Source: Paenibacillus sp. yr247
GTDB taxonomy: Bacteria; Bacillota; Bacilli; Paenibacillales; NBRC-103111
Assembly: GCF_900103825.1 (NCBI RefSeq)
Contig: NZ_FNIF01000005.1
Coordinates: 62,001 to 126,000, forward strand
DNA: 64,000 nt
Reading direction: 5' to 3'
Position 1 is the stretch's first letter; the number at the start of each line of letters is the position of its first letter. Position numbers and translations under genes: made by a program. The notes below the pieces were generated by a model, which had not been told where the DNA came from, ran no database searches, and saw only the letters and a program-made list of their open reading frames with translations. Of the stretch, positions 16,748 through 25,805 are shown piece after piece.

Positions 16748-17998
16748 TCACAACAATCCCTTGTCTTCCATATGCTGGATTGCTGTAAGTACCCCTAACT
16801 TACAGTGTGAGTAGGTAAGTCCACCCTGCATATACGCGATGTAAGGCTCACGTATCGGTGCATCCGCTGATAGTTCTAGACTGCCGCCTTGGATGAACGT
16901 CCCGGCCGCCATAATGACGGGATGCTCATATCCGGGCATATCCCACGGCTCTGGAACAACGTGCGAATCTACGGCAGCCGCCTTCTGTATGCCCTGCACG
17001 AACGTGATCAAGTGATCCGCCGACGTGAAGCGAATCGCTTGGATAAGATCCGTGCGCGGCGTTTGCCAGCGCGGGTGGCTCTCGAAGCCCAGCTCTTCGA
17101 ACACCGCGGCGGCGAAGACAGAGCCCTTGACCGCTTGCCCCACCAGATGAGGGGCAAGGAACAGCCCTTGAAACATTGCTCGCGTCGTACCGAGCATGGC
17201 ACCGACCTCGCCCCCAATACCGGGGGCGGTCAATCGGTAGGCGGCTAGCTCCACGAGGTCGCGCCGCCCGGCGATATATCCGCCGGATGGGGCGATGCCG
17301 CCGCCGGGGTTCTTGATCAACGAGCCAGCCATGAGATCGACGCCAACCTGCGTCGGCTCCTGCAGCTCGGTGAACTCTCCGTAGCAATTATCGACGAAGA
17401 CGATAAGGGCAGGGTTCACTTCCTTGACAAATCGGACCATTTCTCCGATTTGCTCGACGGTGAACGACGGCCGCCATGAGTAGCCGCGCGAACGCTGAAT
17501 GCCGATCAACTTCGTGTTCGGCTGAATGGCTGCCGTGATCGCAGACCAGTCTGGTGCGCCTTCTTCGGTCAAAGCGACCTCGCTGTACACGATGCCAAAG
17601 TCCTGCAGCGAACCCTTGCCGTCACCAGGCTTCCCAATTACCTTATGCAACGTATCATAAGGCTTACCCGTTATGTAAAGAAGATGTTCACCTGGGCGTA
17701 GAACACCAAACAAAGCTGTGCCTATCGTATGCGTGCCCGATACAAAGTGGGGGCGAACTAGTGCTGCTTCAGCTCCCATCGCATCTGCATACACAAGATC
17801 CAGCACTTCTCTGCCGCGGTCATTGTATCCGTAGCCTGTCGAAGAAGCGAAGTGGTAATCGCTTACCTTATGTTTTTGGAAAGCGCTAATCACTTTCCAT
17901 TGATTAAGATCAATCGTTTTCTCGATCTGACGAAAAGCGCTTTCTACCCGGCGTTCAGCGCTTTCCATTAATGCCATAACTTTATCCCCGAATTGCAT
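16748..17998 (-). CDS. ynbB: YnbB, PLP-dependent methionine gamma-lyase-like / aluminium-resistance family protein
   Basis: 416 residues. Key parts of the fold-type I PLP enzyme are FASSTGYGYNDRGREVLD, FVSGTHTIGTALFGVLRPGEHLLY (about 85-108), VFVDNCYGEF, and the likely Schiff-base Lys in AGSLIKNPGGGIAPSGGY (about 226-243). The family (Met_gamma_lyase, also called Alr) has an unproven physiological reaction. The start overlaps the region just after the hflX stop, matching the conserved hflX-ynbB-glnR-glnA order. The middle of the gene (about 17030-17560) is much richer in G+C than its ends. Confidence 0.9.
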   Translation of the reverse strand: MQFGDKVMALMESAERRVESAFRQIEKTIDLNQWKVISAFQKHKVSDYHFASSTGYGYNDRGREVLDLVYADAMGAEAALVRPHFVSGTHTIGTALFGVLRPGEHLLYITGKPYDTLHKVIGKPGDGKGSLQDFGIVYSEVALTEEGAPDWSAITAAIQPNTKLIGIQRSRGYSWRPSFTVEQIGEMVRFVKEVNPALIVFVDNCYGEFTELQEPTQVGVDLMAGSLIKNPGGGIAPSGGYIAGRRDLVELAAYRLTAPGIGGEVGAMLGTTRAMFQGLFLAPHLVGQAVKGSVFAAAVFEELGFESHPRWQTPRTDLIQAIRFTSADHLITFVQGIQKAAAVDSHVVPEPWDMPGYEHPVIMAAGTFIQGGSLELSADAPIREPYIAYMQGGLTYSHCKLGVLTAIQHMEDKGLL

Positions 17999-18000
17999 GA

Positions 18001-19326
18001 TTAGTAAATCTCTCCCTCATTATCTTGAACCTCTTGCTGAGCATGTTGATCATAAGCCACTAATTGATAGGCCAATTTCACATAATCATCCTTGTTCACA
18101 CGTACTTTAAACAGCATATCTTCCCCGTCCACTTCCGTCTCCAGCACATCGCCAATTCGGTACATAAGGGAAATGATATCTCCCTTGTCAGCTGGAATGC
18201 GGAACTCTTTACTCTCGCCCATCAGCTTCTCTTGAATGGCGATTCGCAGGCGCTCCAAATCATCAGAGTTGTACGCACTGATTTTCAGAAACTCACCTTC
18301 GGTTGACAACATTTCCATTTCCTCTTGCGAGCAAAGATCAATTTTATTGTAAATGGTCAGCTGTTCCTTCTGATGTGCCCCCAGTTCTTCCAATACCTCT
18401 GCGACGACGCGCATTTGCTCATTTCGCATATCTGTAGAGCTATCTACAACATGCAGGATCAGATCGGCTTCATTGGCCTCTTCAAGCGTGGCACGGAACG
18501 ATGCGACAAGATCATGCGGCAGATTTTGAATAAAGCCTACGGTATCTGTTAGAACGATTTCCTTGCCGCTTGGCAATTCCATCGTCCGTGAAGTCGGATC
18601 TAACGTTGCAAACAATTGATTCTCAATATAAACGTCTGCTTGTGTCAATTGTTTCAATAAAGTTGATTTCCCTGCGTTCGTATACCCCACAAGGGCAACT
18701 TGAAACACACCTGTCTTCTTACGGCGTTCCCGATGTAAGGTGCGATGACGTACGACTTCTTCCAGCTGCGCCTTCAACTCGTCGATACGGCCGCGAATAT
18801 GTCTACGGTCGGTCTCCAGCTTCGACTCCCCTGGACCTCTAGTTCCAATACCGCCTCCAAGCCGTGAGAGGTTTTTACCCTGTCCGGATAACCTTGGAAG
18901 CAGATAGCTAAGCTGGGCCAGCTCAACCTGAATAATACCTTCTCTTGTTTTTGCACGCTGGGCGAAGATATCCAAAATTAACTGCGTACGGTCGATGATT
19001 TTCACATCTAAGGCGGCCTCTAAGTTTCGGACTTGAGCACCTGAAAGCTCTTGATCGAAGATAGCTGTATTCCCTCCGAGCTCTTCAAGTCTTACCTTTA
19101 GCTCTTCTACTTTCCCTTTACCGATAAACCATTTAGTATCCTTCGACTCTTTATTCTGTATCATAGTCTCCAAAACAAGCACACCTGCTGTTTCCGCCAA
19201 CTTGACCAGTTCTTGCAGCGAGTATTCCGCTAACAATTCATTTTTCTTCTGTTTCTGAGTGACCAAGCTGACGAGCACAGCTCGGTCATCGATCTCTTTT
19301 TCTACCATATGTGAAGTTGTTTTCAT
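18001..19326 (-). CDS. hflX: GTPase HflX
   Basis: 441 residues from the ATG at 19326 (site AAAGGAGACCTTT); an upstream extension lacks a site. The N-terminal glycine-rich domain ends in LSRLGGGIGTRGPGESKLE (about 175-193). G motifs follow: GYTNAGKST (G1), LDPTSRT, DTVGF (G3) and NKID (G4). HflX binds the 50S ribosome and can split stalled or stored ribosomes. It reads directly into ynbB with a 2-bp gap. Confidence 0.95.
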   Translation of the reverse strand: MKTTSHMVEKEIDDRAVLVSLVTQKQKKNELLAEYSLQELVKLAETAGVLVLETMIQNKESKDTKWFIGKGKVEELKVRLEELGGNTAIFDQELSGAQVRNLEAALDVKIIDRTQLILDIFAQRAKTREGIIQVELAQLSYLLPRLSGQGKNLSRLGGGIGTRGPGESKLETDRRHIRGRIDELKAQLEEVVRHRTLHRERRKKTGVFQVALVGYTNAGKSTLLKQLTQADVYIENQLFATLDPTSRTMELPSGKEIVLTDTVGFIQNLPHDLVASFRATLEEANEADLILHVVDSSTDMRNEQMRVVAEVLEELGAHQKEQLTIYNKIDLCSQEEMEMLSTEGEFLKISAYNSDDLERLRIAIQEKLMGESKEFRIPADKGDIISLMYRIGDVLETEVDGEDMLFKVRVNKDDYVKLAYQLVAYDQHAQQEVQDNEGEIY

Positions 19327-19476
19327 AAAGGTCTCCTTTACATCGCATTTAAACGATCGAAATGGCTCCAAATGGGCTTATTCCTTCATCATTGTGTAGG
19401 AAATGCTTGGGAAAGTCAATTTGCAGAACAGGAAAATTCAATTATAATGGTGTTCCCAATTTGCACACGAAAAAAA

Positions 19477-19501
19477 ACCGAAAGACCAAGAGCCTTTCGG
19501 T
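19477..19501 (-). terminator. Terminator after efeB
   Basis: On the minus strand ACCGAAAG-N9-CTTTCGGT is an 8-bp perfect stem followed by eight T residues. It ends the efeUOB operon upstream of hflX. Confidence 0.9.
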
Positions 19502-19516
19502 AGCTTTCCACCTAAT

Positions 19517-20794
19517 TTAAGTAAATAAACTTTGTCCTAAGTAAGCACCTTTAGAAGGGACACCTGGCAGTACAGCGAAATATCCCCCGCCCGTTGTATC
19601 CGTATAGGAAAGCATTTTGTCAGGAAACTTGGGATTAGTCAATCTTTTCTGGATGGATTCAAACTGCGTTTGGATATTCCTGTTGAAACACACGAACAAC
19701 AGACCAGCATTGATTCGGCCAACATTATCGAGGTTATCCATGAAATTATACCCGCGGCGCAAAATGCGTTCACGCTCGGAATTCTCTCCCGTGCGCGGAT
19801 TTGAAAGGCGGATATGAGAATCGAGTGCTGTAACTTCACCTTTGATATCGCCCGCGAAATTAGGACTATCAAATTCTCCACGTCCATCCATCGGTGCTCC
19901 GGAAACCTTCTGACGTCCAATAATCTCTTCTTGATCGGAATAAGATTGTTGATCCCATGTTTCAATGCGCATATGAATACGGCGAACAACCATGTAGGTG
20001 CCTCCGGCTAACCAAGATGCACCTTCTCCCGCCTCGACCCAAACATTATTTTTCATAAATTGTTCATCTTGTAAATCTGGATTAGCAGTACCATCCTTGA
20101 AGCCGAATAAGTTCCGTTTCGTCCCCTGGGACTTCACGCCCAGCTGTCCGGTCTGCTGCCATCGCAAATGGGCAACACCGCGCGCCGCTTTAGATAAGTT
20201 ACGAATGGCATGGAAACAGATGATCGGATCATCTGCGCAAGCCTGGATAACGATGTCTCCATGGGTCAATTGCTCCTGAAGCGAGTCTTTATGGAAGATA
20301 GGCATTTCTGTGAGGCCAGATGGTTTACGAAATCGAAGACCGAATCGATCGACACCATCCTTCTCAAACAAGGACGCACCTACAGCGAAAGTAATCGTCA
20401 GCTTGCCCGAATCGAGCCCCAACTGTTCCCCTGTATCCAAGGGTGGAAATTTACCCTCCTGAGGCTCATCTGCTAGAGGTTTGCCTGCCATTAAAGCAGC
20501 TGCCATCTCCGTCCAAAGCTGCAGGAGCTCCTTAAGCTCTTTCACATCCTGTGTCGTCACATCGAAGGCAGCCACATTTGCAAAGTTCTGAGCAGGGGTC
20601 ACGACACCCGTTTGATGAGCGCCATAAAATGAGATTGTGTCTTTCTCTGCCCCTGCAGATGCTGAAACTGGTTGAGTGTTAGAACCGCTAGGTATCGCTT
20701 GCTGTGCCTTCCCCAGCAAATCCCCCAGGACAACGCCAGCAGCCCCTGCCGCCGTCATCCCCAAAAAAGCACGGCGATTCATTTTGTCTCCCAT
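19517..20794 (-). CDS. efeB: EfeB, Tat-exported DyP-type haem peroxidase
   Basis: 425 residues. A twin-arginine signal (NRRAFLGMTAAGAAG) precedes the DyP fold. GFKDGTANPD carries the distal Asp of the GXXDG motif, and DSHIRLSNPR supplies the likely proximal haem His. EfeB works with the EfeUO ferrous uptake system, either oxidising Fe(II) or removing iron from haem at the outer face of the membrane. It is the last gene of the operon, 28 bp after the imelysin-family lipoprotein. Confidence 0.93.
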   Translation of the reverse strand: MGDKMNRRAFLGMTAAGAAGVVLGDLLGKAQQAIPSGSNTQPVSASAGAEKDTISFYGAHQTGVVTPAQNFANVAAFDVTTQDVKELKELLQLWTEMAAALMAGKPLADEPQEGKFPPLDTGEQLGLDSGKLTITFAVGASLFEKDGVDRFGLRFRKPSGLTEMPIFHKDSLQEQLTHGDIVIQACADDPIICFHAIRNLSKAARGVAHLRWQQTGQLGVKSQGTKRNLFGFKDGTANPDLQDEQFMKNNVWVEAGEGASWLAGGTYMVVRRIHMRIETWDQQSYSDQEEIIGRQKVSGAPMDGRGEFDSPNFAGDIKGEVTALDSHIRLSNPRTGENSERERILRRGYNFMDNLDNVGRINAGLLFVCFNRNIQTQFESIQKRLTNPKFPDKMLSYTDTTGGGYFAVLPGVPSKGAYLGQSLFT

Positions 20795-20822
20795 TGCCGT
20801 TGTTTCCCCTTTCCTAATCCCC

Positions 20823-21989
20823 TTATTTACTTAACGTCCCTGGCATTTTTACTAGTGACTCAGCAAATGTTTCCAATTTATTTTTCAAATCTTTTTGTTT
20901 GGCTTGTTCAATTTTGCCGAAATCGTTCCAAACTGCACCAACAGGTGAAAGTGTGTTCATTGTTTCTATTACCGCAGCTAAGCTTTTGCTGATTTTCTCA
21001 TCTAGTGCAGGATCTTTCTTTTTCAACTCACTTTTTATGAGTTCATAGATCGCTTGTGCACCCTCAACGTTAGCTCGGATAACGGGTACTGTCGCTCCAC
21101 TCCAGCGCTCTTCTTCACCAGTGATTTTTTTGGATTGTGCTTCCTCCATCAACTCACCAACACCAGCGATAAAGTCAATAGGTTCGATTGAAGTGGCCGC
21201 GATCGCTTGCTGCATTTTCTTGCCATCTTCTAATAAACGCGTTGAGAATGATTCAGCTTCTTTCACGTTCTTTTTCACAAATAGCAAATACTCTATACGA
21301 TGATATCCCGTGAAATCAGGGTCATTTTCATTTTTAAAATCATCCACACGAGCATCCATAACACCATCTAGCTCGCTAAAAGTCTCGATAATAGGCTCAA
21401 TTCTCTCATAGGGCATTCGTGATTGACCATAGGATACTTGTGCCTTTTTCAAATCACCGCTCTTCACAGCAGCATCCAATTGCTCTAGGCCGGCAACTAA
21501 TTGTTTTCCTTGTTCTTGAACGTATTTATTATAGGCTATTGCTGCCGCTTGAAGCTCTTTGGATGCTGTGATGACATCTTTATTGACAGCACCTTTGTTA
21601 TTGCTCAGGGAAGTACTGAGCTCCGTTATTGCTGCTTTCAAATTGTTATTCAATGCGGTCAATGTCGCATAATCCAGCTTGTCTTGTTTCAAGCCCGCTT
21701 CTAGTGGAGTCAGAAATTTCTCTACTTTAAAATACAACTCTGGAAATTTTGGCTTTACTTCATCTTCAAAGCTAGCCCATTGATCTTCAAGCAGGGTTGA
21801 TTGCTTCTTCGGATCTTTAACCTTATTAGCGTCCAGTTGACCTTTCAACTGCTCAATGCTTGAAAGGAGTGCCGCTGAGCCTTCTTTTAACGGCACTTTG
21901 GTCAACTCCGTTGATACTGTTTTACCACAGCCTGCGAGTATAAGTGTTGTAGCTGCTGCTAGAATAATAAGTTTTTGATGTTTGTTCAT
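20823..21989 (-). CDS. efeO: EfeO/EfeM-like imelysin-family iron-binding lipoprotein
   Basis: 388 residues with a lipoprotein signal (TLILAGC, lipid-modified Cys about residue 21). The imelysin (M75) domain fills the rest, with the iron-related HXXE motif in GYHRIEYLLF and SQSRMPYERIEPI. There is no cupredoxin domain, so it resembles the short EfeM-type EfeO. It should capture iron outside the membrane and pass it to EfeU. It lies between efeU and efeB. Confidence 0.9.
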   Translation of the reverse strand: MNKHQKLIILAAATTLILAGCGKTVSTELTKVPLKEGSAALLSSIEQLKGQLDANKVKDPKKQSTLLEDQWASFEDEVKPKFPELYFKVEKFLTPLEAGLKQDKLDYATLTALNNNLKAAITELSTSLSNNKGAVNKDVITASKELQAAAIAYNKYVQEQGKQLVAGLEQLDAAVKSGDLKKAQVSYGQSRMPYERIEPIIETFSELDGVMDARVDDFKNENDPDFTGYHRIEYLLFVKKNVKEAESFSTRLLEDGKKMQQAIAATSIEPIDFIAGVGELMEEAQSKKITGEEERWSGATVPVIRANVEGAQAIYELIKSELKKKDPALDEKISKSLAAVIETMNTLSPVGAVWNDFGKIEQAKQKDLKNKLETFAESLVKMPGTLSK

Positions 21990-22018
21990 GAACTAAATCC
22001 CTCCACTTTTCTCTATAA

Positions 22019-23506
22019 TTAAGCTTTATTTGATAAATCCAAATTCCTGATTTGAATTGTTTTACGTCGGTCCAAGATGACCGCGAACAGAGCAGATACC
22101 AACAATAGAAATTGCGGAATCGCACTCTCTAACGTCGGGTATAACGCAATAACGTCCCAGCTTGGCAGCCAGGAGGCCGTCGTTGCAGGCACATAACCAG
22201 CCAATTGAAGTCCGTGAACGCCCATCCCCGTAAATTTAAAGCAAAGATAAAAGACGAAGAAGCTTGAAACAAGAAAGAAAGGACGCATAGGAATACGCAA
22301 GCCAATTTTCAGAATTAAGAAAGCGACAATCAGCAGTATGACAACCCCAATGACAATGCCTCCAATCAGTGAGCTTAACGAAATCGAGGACGCCATCCCA
22401 ATCATGAAGAGGACTGTCTCCGTACCTTCACGGAAAACAGCAAGAAAAGCAAGCAGACTTAGTGAAACTAGACTCCCGGTTGCTAAAGCTTTTACGCTCT
22501 GATCCCTTATGTATTTCTGCCAGTTAGAAACGCTTGATTTGCTATGCAGCCAGTAGCTCATATACAGCAGCATGACAGCAGCAAAAATTCCTGTACAACC
22601 AGCAATTAAGAAGTTGTTATTGCCAAATGCACTTGTGGAAAACAACTGCTGAACAATAATACCAAGCGCCAAACTTACAAGTAAGCCTCCAAGCACTCCG
22701 TACCAAATCCATTGCTTCTTCTCACTATGACCCGACTTATTAAGGAATCCGAGCAAGGCAATCACGACTAACAAAGCTTCCAGCCCCTCTCGAAGCAAAA
22801 TAGTAGTAGCATCCAACATGGTGTAGGTTGTTTTGGCTGCTAAAGGCTGTAAATCGGCATGCATTTTTGCAATTGTTGCTGAAGCATCACTAACTTGAAC
22901 AGGTTTAGCAGACAGCTGCGCGTAGGCTGTAACCATGTCTCTTTCCATCGACGTGTATACAGATGAGGATTGCGTAAGTACGTTTCCTTCAATTTGCAAC
23001 CAGGACTTGCGAAGGGTTTGAACGCTTGCTAAAGCACCTTCGAGATCGTTCTGCTTTAATTGATCAGCCGCTTTCTCCAGTAAAGAAACCAATGAGCCCA
23101 CCGTTACATTCTCACTACTCTGAGCTACTTTACCGAATGCATCCAGATTCCCATCTATGAAGTTCTTGTTGAGATTGTGTAGTTCTTTCAGTCCCGCAAT
23201 AAGCTTCTGGGAGTCAATTGGCTGCTTTAGCGTTTGGAAAGATACTTCCCCCATCGCTTGTTCAATCTTCTGATACGCTGCCAGCGAGCGCTCTTTAATA
23301 CCACCTTCATAGGTCAACCAGTTCTTTTGAAACGTATCGAACAGTTTGGAGGCTTCCTCCAATTTCCCGCTCTCCGCAGCTTGAATGGCGCGAATAATAC
23401 CCTCATCACCCTTGGCTAGATCATCTTCCGCTTTTGCACCAACCGTTAAAGGCACGGACAGAAACATCAGCAGCACTATCCAAGTCACAAACAAAACTCT
23501 ATGCAT
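22019..23506 (-). CDS. efeU: EfeU, FTR1-family iron permease
   Basis: 495 residues: signal peptide (1-24), an extracytoplasmic helical domain (about 25-230), then seven membrane helices. The two REXXE motifs of FTR1 permeases are visible: LREGLEALLVV (about 240-250) and FREGTETVLFM (about 356-366). It is the membrane channel for iron in the EfeUOB system. It is the first gene of the operon, and a perfect Fur box lies 54 bp upstream. Confidence 0.93.
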   Translation of the reverse strand: MHRVLFVTWIVLLMFLSVPLTVGAKAEDDLAKGDEGIIRAIQAAESGKLEEASKLFDTFQKNWLTYEGGIKERSLAAYQKIEQAMGEVSFQTLKQPIDSQKLIAGLKELHNLNKNFIDGNLDAFGKVAQSSENVTVGSLVSLLEKAADQLKQNDLEGALASVQTLRKSWLQIEGNVLTQSSSVYTSMERDMVTAYAQLSAKPVQVSDASATIAKMHADLQPLAAKTTYTMLDATTILLREGLEALLVVIALLGFLNKSGHSEKKQWIWYGVLGGLLVSLALGIIVQQLFSTSAFGNNNFLIAGCTGIFAAVMLLYMSYWLHSKSSVSNWQKYIRDQSVKALATGSLVSLSLLAFLAVFREGTETVLFMIGMASSISLSSLIGGIVIGVVILLIVAFLILKIGLRIPMRPFFLVSSFFVFYLCFKFTGMGVHGLQLAGYVPATTASWLPSWDVIALYPTLESAIPQFLLLVSALFAVILDRRKTIQIRNLDLSNKA

Positions 23507-23559
23507 GATTCACAACTCCCTATAGAAAATAAAACCAAATTTCAAGTTTCCATTAATAT

Positions 23560-23574
23560 TGATAATCATTATCA
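23560..23574. promoter_or_regulatory. Fur box upstream of efeU
   Basis: TGATAATCATTATCA is an exact 7-1-7 Fur box. It lies about 17 bp downstream of the -10 of the efeU promoter, so Fur with iron would block transcription. Confidence 0.9.
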
Positions 23575-23590
23575 CTCGATCACTCTGTTT

Positions 23591-23618
23591 ATTTTACGCC
23601 ATTCATCCCATCTGTCAA
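23591..23618 (-). promoter_or_regulatory. Promoter of efeUOB
   Basis: On the minus strand a perfect TTGACA (23613-23618) and TAAAAT (23591-23596) have a 16-bp spacer. Confidence 0.7.
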
Positions 23619-23677
23619 TTCTTTTTTGCAAGAAAAAAAGCCATTTAACTTAGATAAGTTAAACCGCTTTAGAAATT

Positions 23678-24655
23678 TCATTTAAATTTCATATCTTCAG
23701 GCCTAATCGACATTAATTCAAATTTGGAAGGCGCATTTACATATTGGCTAAGTAATCTTACCGCTTGATGCCGCATCGCTTTCTCCAGAATGTTTCTAAC
23801 ATATCTTGCATTGCTAAATGCACGCCATGTAGTGGCTTTCTCTTCAGTCAAATGCTGCTTAAGCTTTACGAGCGTTTGCGGAAGAAGAACATACTCGCGG
23901 TCTTTCGCCATGAGCTCGGTAATCTGAATCAGCTGTTCAATCGGATAATCCTCAAAATCAATTTGAATTGGAAACCTCGATGGAAGCCCTGGATTCGTTG
24001 ACAGAAACTGCTCCATTTCATCGCTATACCCAGCTAGGATTAGAATGAATTCATTCTTCTTATCCTCCATTCCTTTGACTAGTGCATCAATCGATTCCTT
24101 TCCAAAATCCTTATCCCCTCCACGCGCTAAACTGTAGGCTTCATCGATAAACAGGATGCCGCCCATTGCTTTTTTCATCAACTCACGTGTCTTAAGAGCT
24201 GTATGCCCAATGTATTCACCTACGAGATCCGCGCGCTCCACCTCGATGAAATGGCCCTTGCTCAAAACACCCATCGCGTGAAACATGCGGCCCATAAGAC
24301 GAGCTACCGTCGTTTTACCTGTTCCGGGGCTCCCTTTGAAAATCATATGGTACACATGCGCATTGCTTATCAGACCAGCTTCAGCGCGGAATTGAGAAAT
24401 TTGTAAAAGCGCGTAAATTTCGTGCACCAGCTCTTTGACATTATCGAGGCCTATCAATTGATTAAGTTCTTTGAAAATATCCGAAAGCGGACCCTCGAGC
24501 GGTGTCCTTTTTCCTGTTAGCTGTGGCTCGGAATCGGCCAGCGGCGAAGCGTGGGTCTGGTCGCCTACTCCATCAACTGCTCGCTTATGCATTCCAGACT
24601 CTGGCTGCCGCAAGACGATGTTGATCTGTCTGGATGGCAAGCTTCGACCACTCAT
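23678..24655 (-). CDS. spoVK: SpoVK-like AAA+ ATPase (stage V sporulation protein K)
   Basis: 325 residues from the ATG at 24655 (site GAGGTGAT); a longer frame upstream is not supported. The AAA+ domain shows Walker A GSPGTGKTT (about 114-122), Walker B GILFIDEAY, sensor FILILAGY and the arginine-finger region LPSRFP. It belongs to the CbxX/CfqX group. SpoVK is needed for late spore maturation. The gene order spoVK then hflX is that of B. subtilis, but here efeUOB sits between them. Confidence 0.9.
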   Translation of the reverse strand: MSGRSLPSRQINIVLRQPESGMHKRAVDGVGDQTHASPLADSEPQLTGKRTPLEGPLSDIFKELNQLIGLDNVKELVHEIYALLQISQFRAEAGLISNAHVYHMIFKGSPGTGKTTVARLMGRMFHAMGVLSKGHFIEVERADLVGEYIGHTALKTRELMKKAMGGILFIDEAYSLARGGDKDFGKESIDALVKGMEDKKNEFILILAGYSDEMEQFLSTNPGLPSRFPIQIDFEDYPIEQLIQITELMAKDREYVLLPQTLVKLKQHLTEEKATTWRAFSNARYVRNILEKAMRHQAVRLLSQYVNAPSKFELMSIRPEDMKFK

Positions 24656-24790
24656 GAGGATCACCTCGTTTACATGATGAATTTGATGGTTAGTATCAAT
24701 CCATCCTACGCTCGTTTGATGCATTTTAGACCGCAGTCGTCTTTAATGATGCTCAACCTACCGCCATTATCGCTCTCACAGACAAAAAAA

Positions 24791-24813
24791 TCCTCCGGCA
24801 GCATCACCAGAGA
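24791..24813 (-). terminator. Terminator after the ABM-domain gene
   Basis: On the minus strand TCTCTGG-N8-CCGGAGGA forms a 7-bp stem with one wobble, followed by seven T residues. Confidence 0.65.
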
Positions 24814-24822
24814 CTCTCAACT

Positions 24823-25128
24823 TCATTTTGCACCGTAAGATTGGGTTAGGCTATAATGCTCAACCACCGGAAACGGATCATAGAAATGATGCAGCAGCTT
24901 GCGCCACTCCTGATATTCAGCAGAACCGCGGAAACCTACGGTGTGATCATCAAGTGTTTCCCATTGAACGAATAGCAAGTATTTGTTGCTATCCTCAATA
25001 CAAGTCTGCAACTCATGAGAAATGTAACCTTTCATCGATGAAATAATGGATGATGCTTGGCGAAAAGCCGCTTCGAACTCTGCATTTTTCCCTGTAATTA
25101 CAGGAAGAACAGCTACTTCTAAAATCAT
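24823..25128 (-). CDS. Antibiotic biosynthesis monooxygenase (ABM) domain protein
   Basis: 101 residues from the ATG at 25128 (site GGAGGATG). A single ferredoxin-like ABM domain is seen: ILEVAVLPVITGKNAEFEAAF, then LQTCIEDSNKYLLFVQWE and FRGSAEYQEWRKLL. Small proteins of this fold dimerise and include quinol monooxygenases and haem-degrading enzymes. The Asn/His haem ligands of IsdG cannot be recognised, so no function is assigned. It ends an operon with a phosphatase and lplJ. Confidence 0.8.
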   Translation of the reverse strand: MILEVAVLPVITGKNAEFEAAFRQASSIISSMKGYISHELQTCIEDSNKYLLFVQWETLDDHTVGFRGSAEYQEWRKLLHHFYDPFPVVEHYSLTQSYGAK

Positions 25129-25155
25129 GTATACATCCTCCATTCGAATCCAATT

Positions 25156-25782
25156 TTAGAAGCCAAATGCTTCTTCTTGAAAATGAGACGTATCTCCGTG
25201 AAGACGGATATTAGGCTCATTATCTATCATTTCTACAAGACTTAGGCAAGTAGGATGAAAATAGGGCGGGTTCCATAGGTCTGTAAATGCTCTTCCTTCA
25301 AAATAAGCCATTATGATTTTCAACGTGACCGTGTGTGAAACCAAGCCTATTGTTTTTCCAGTATGCTCCTTAAGCAGCAGCATTAGAGCAGGAATGACGC
25401 GAGCCTGTAGATCGTCATATGACTCACCCTTCGTTGGTCTATATAGGTCTGGGGTATGCCAGAACGCATGATAGTTATCAGAATCAAATTCCTCAATTTC
25501 AGCAGAAACTCGCCCCTCCCATGCACCTAGATTCATCTCTCTCCAATCGTCCGAGGAATGAATTGATAAGTCACGCGAGCCTTTCACAATATGAGCTGTT
25601 TGCATAGTACGCCCGCTGCTGCTTGAGTATAGCACATCAAACGGAACATCCTTCAATGCGTTAGACAACCATGTGGCTTGCTGCTCCCCTAAAGCAGAAA
25701 GTGGCGAATCCAAGTGTCCTTGCATTCTGCGCTCCACATTCCACACCGTTTCCCCATGCCGGATTAAATAAAGCTTTGTCAT
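25156..25782 (-). CDS. Histidine phosphatase family protein (PhoE/CobC-like)
   Basis: 208 residues. The RHG motif is at residues 8-10 (LIRHGETVWN), and the second conserved His is in GLVSHTVTLK (about 150). This is the phosphoglycerate-mutase-like fold with a phosphohistidine intermediate. Family members dephosphorylate varied small metabolites; the substrate is not evident. Gaps to its neighbours are about 25 bp, so it is probably cotranscribed with lplJ. Confidence 0.88.
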   Translation of the reverse strand: MTKLYLIRHGETVWNVERRMQGHLDSPLSALGEQQATWLSNALKDVPFDVLYSSSSGRTMQTAHIVKGSRDLSIHSSDDWREMNLGAWEGRVSAEIEEFDSDNYHAFWHTPDLYRPTKGESYDDLQARVIPALMLLLKEHTGKTIGLVSHTVTLKIIMAYFEGRAFTDLWNPPYFHPTCLSLVEMIDNEPNIRLHGDTSHFQEEAFGF

Positions 25783-25805
25783 CGCAAGAACTCCCCTACT
25801 GGTAG

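Noticed and set aside
16926..17387. A minus-strand open frame of about 150 codons rich in Arg and Ala
   Set aside because: It is an alternative frame inside the G+C-rich part of ynbB, without a ribosome binding site.
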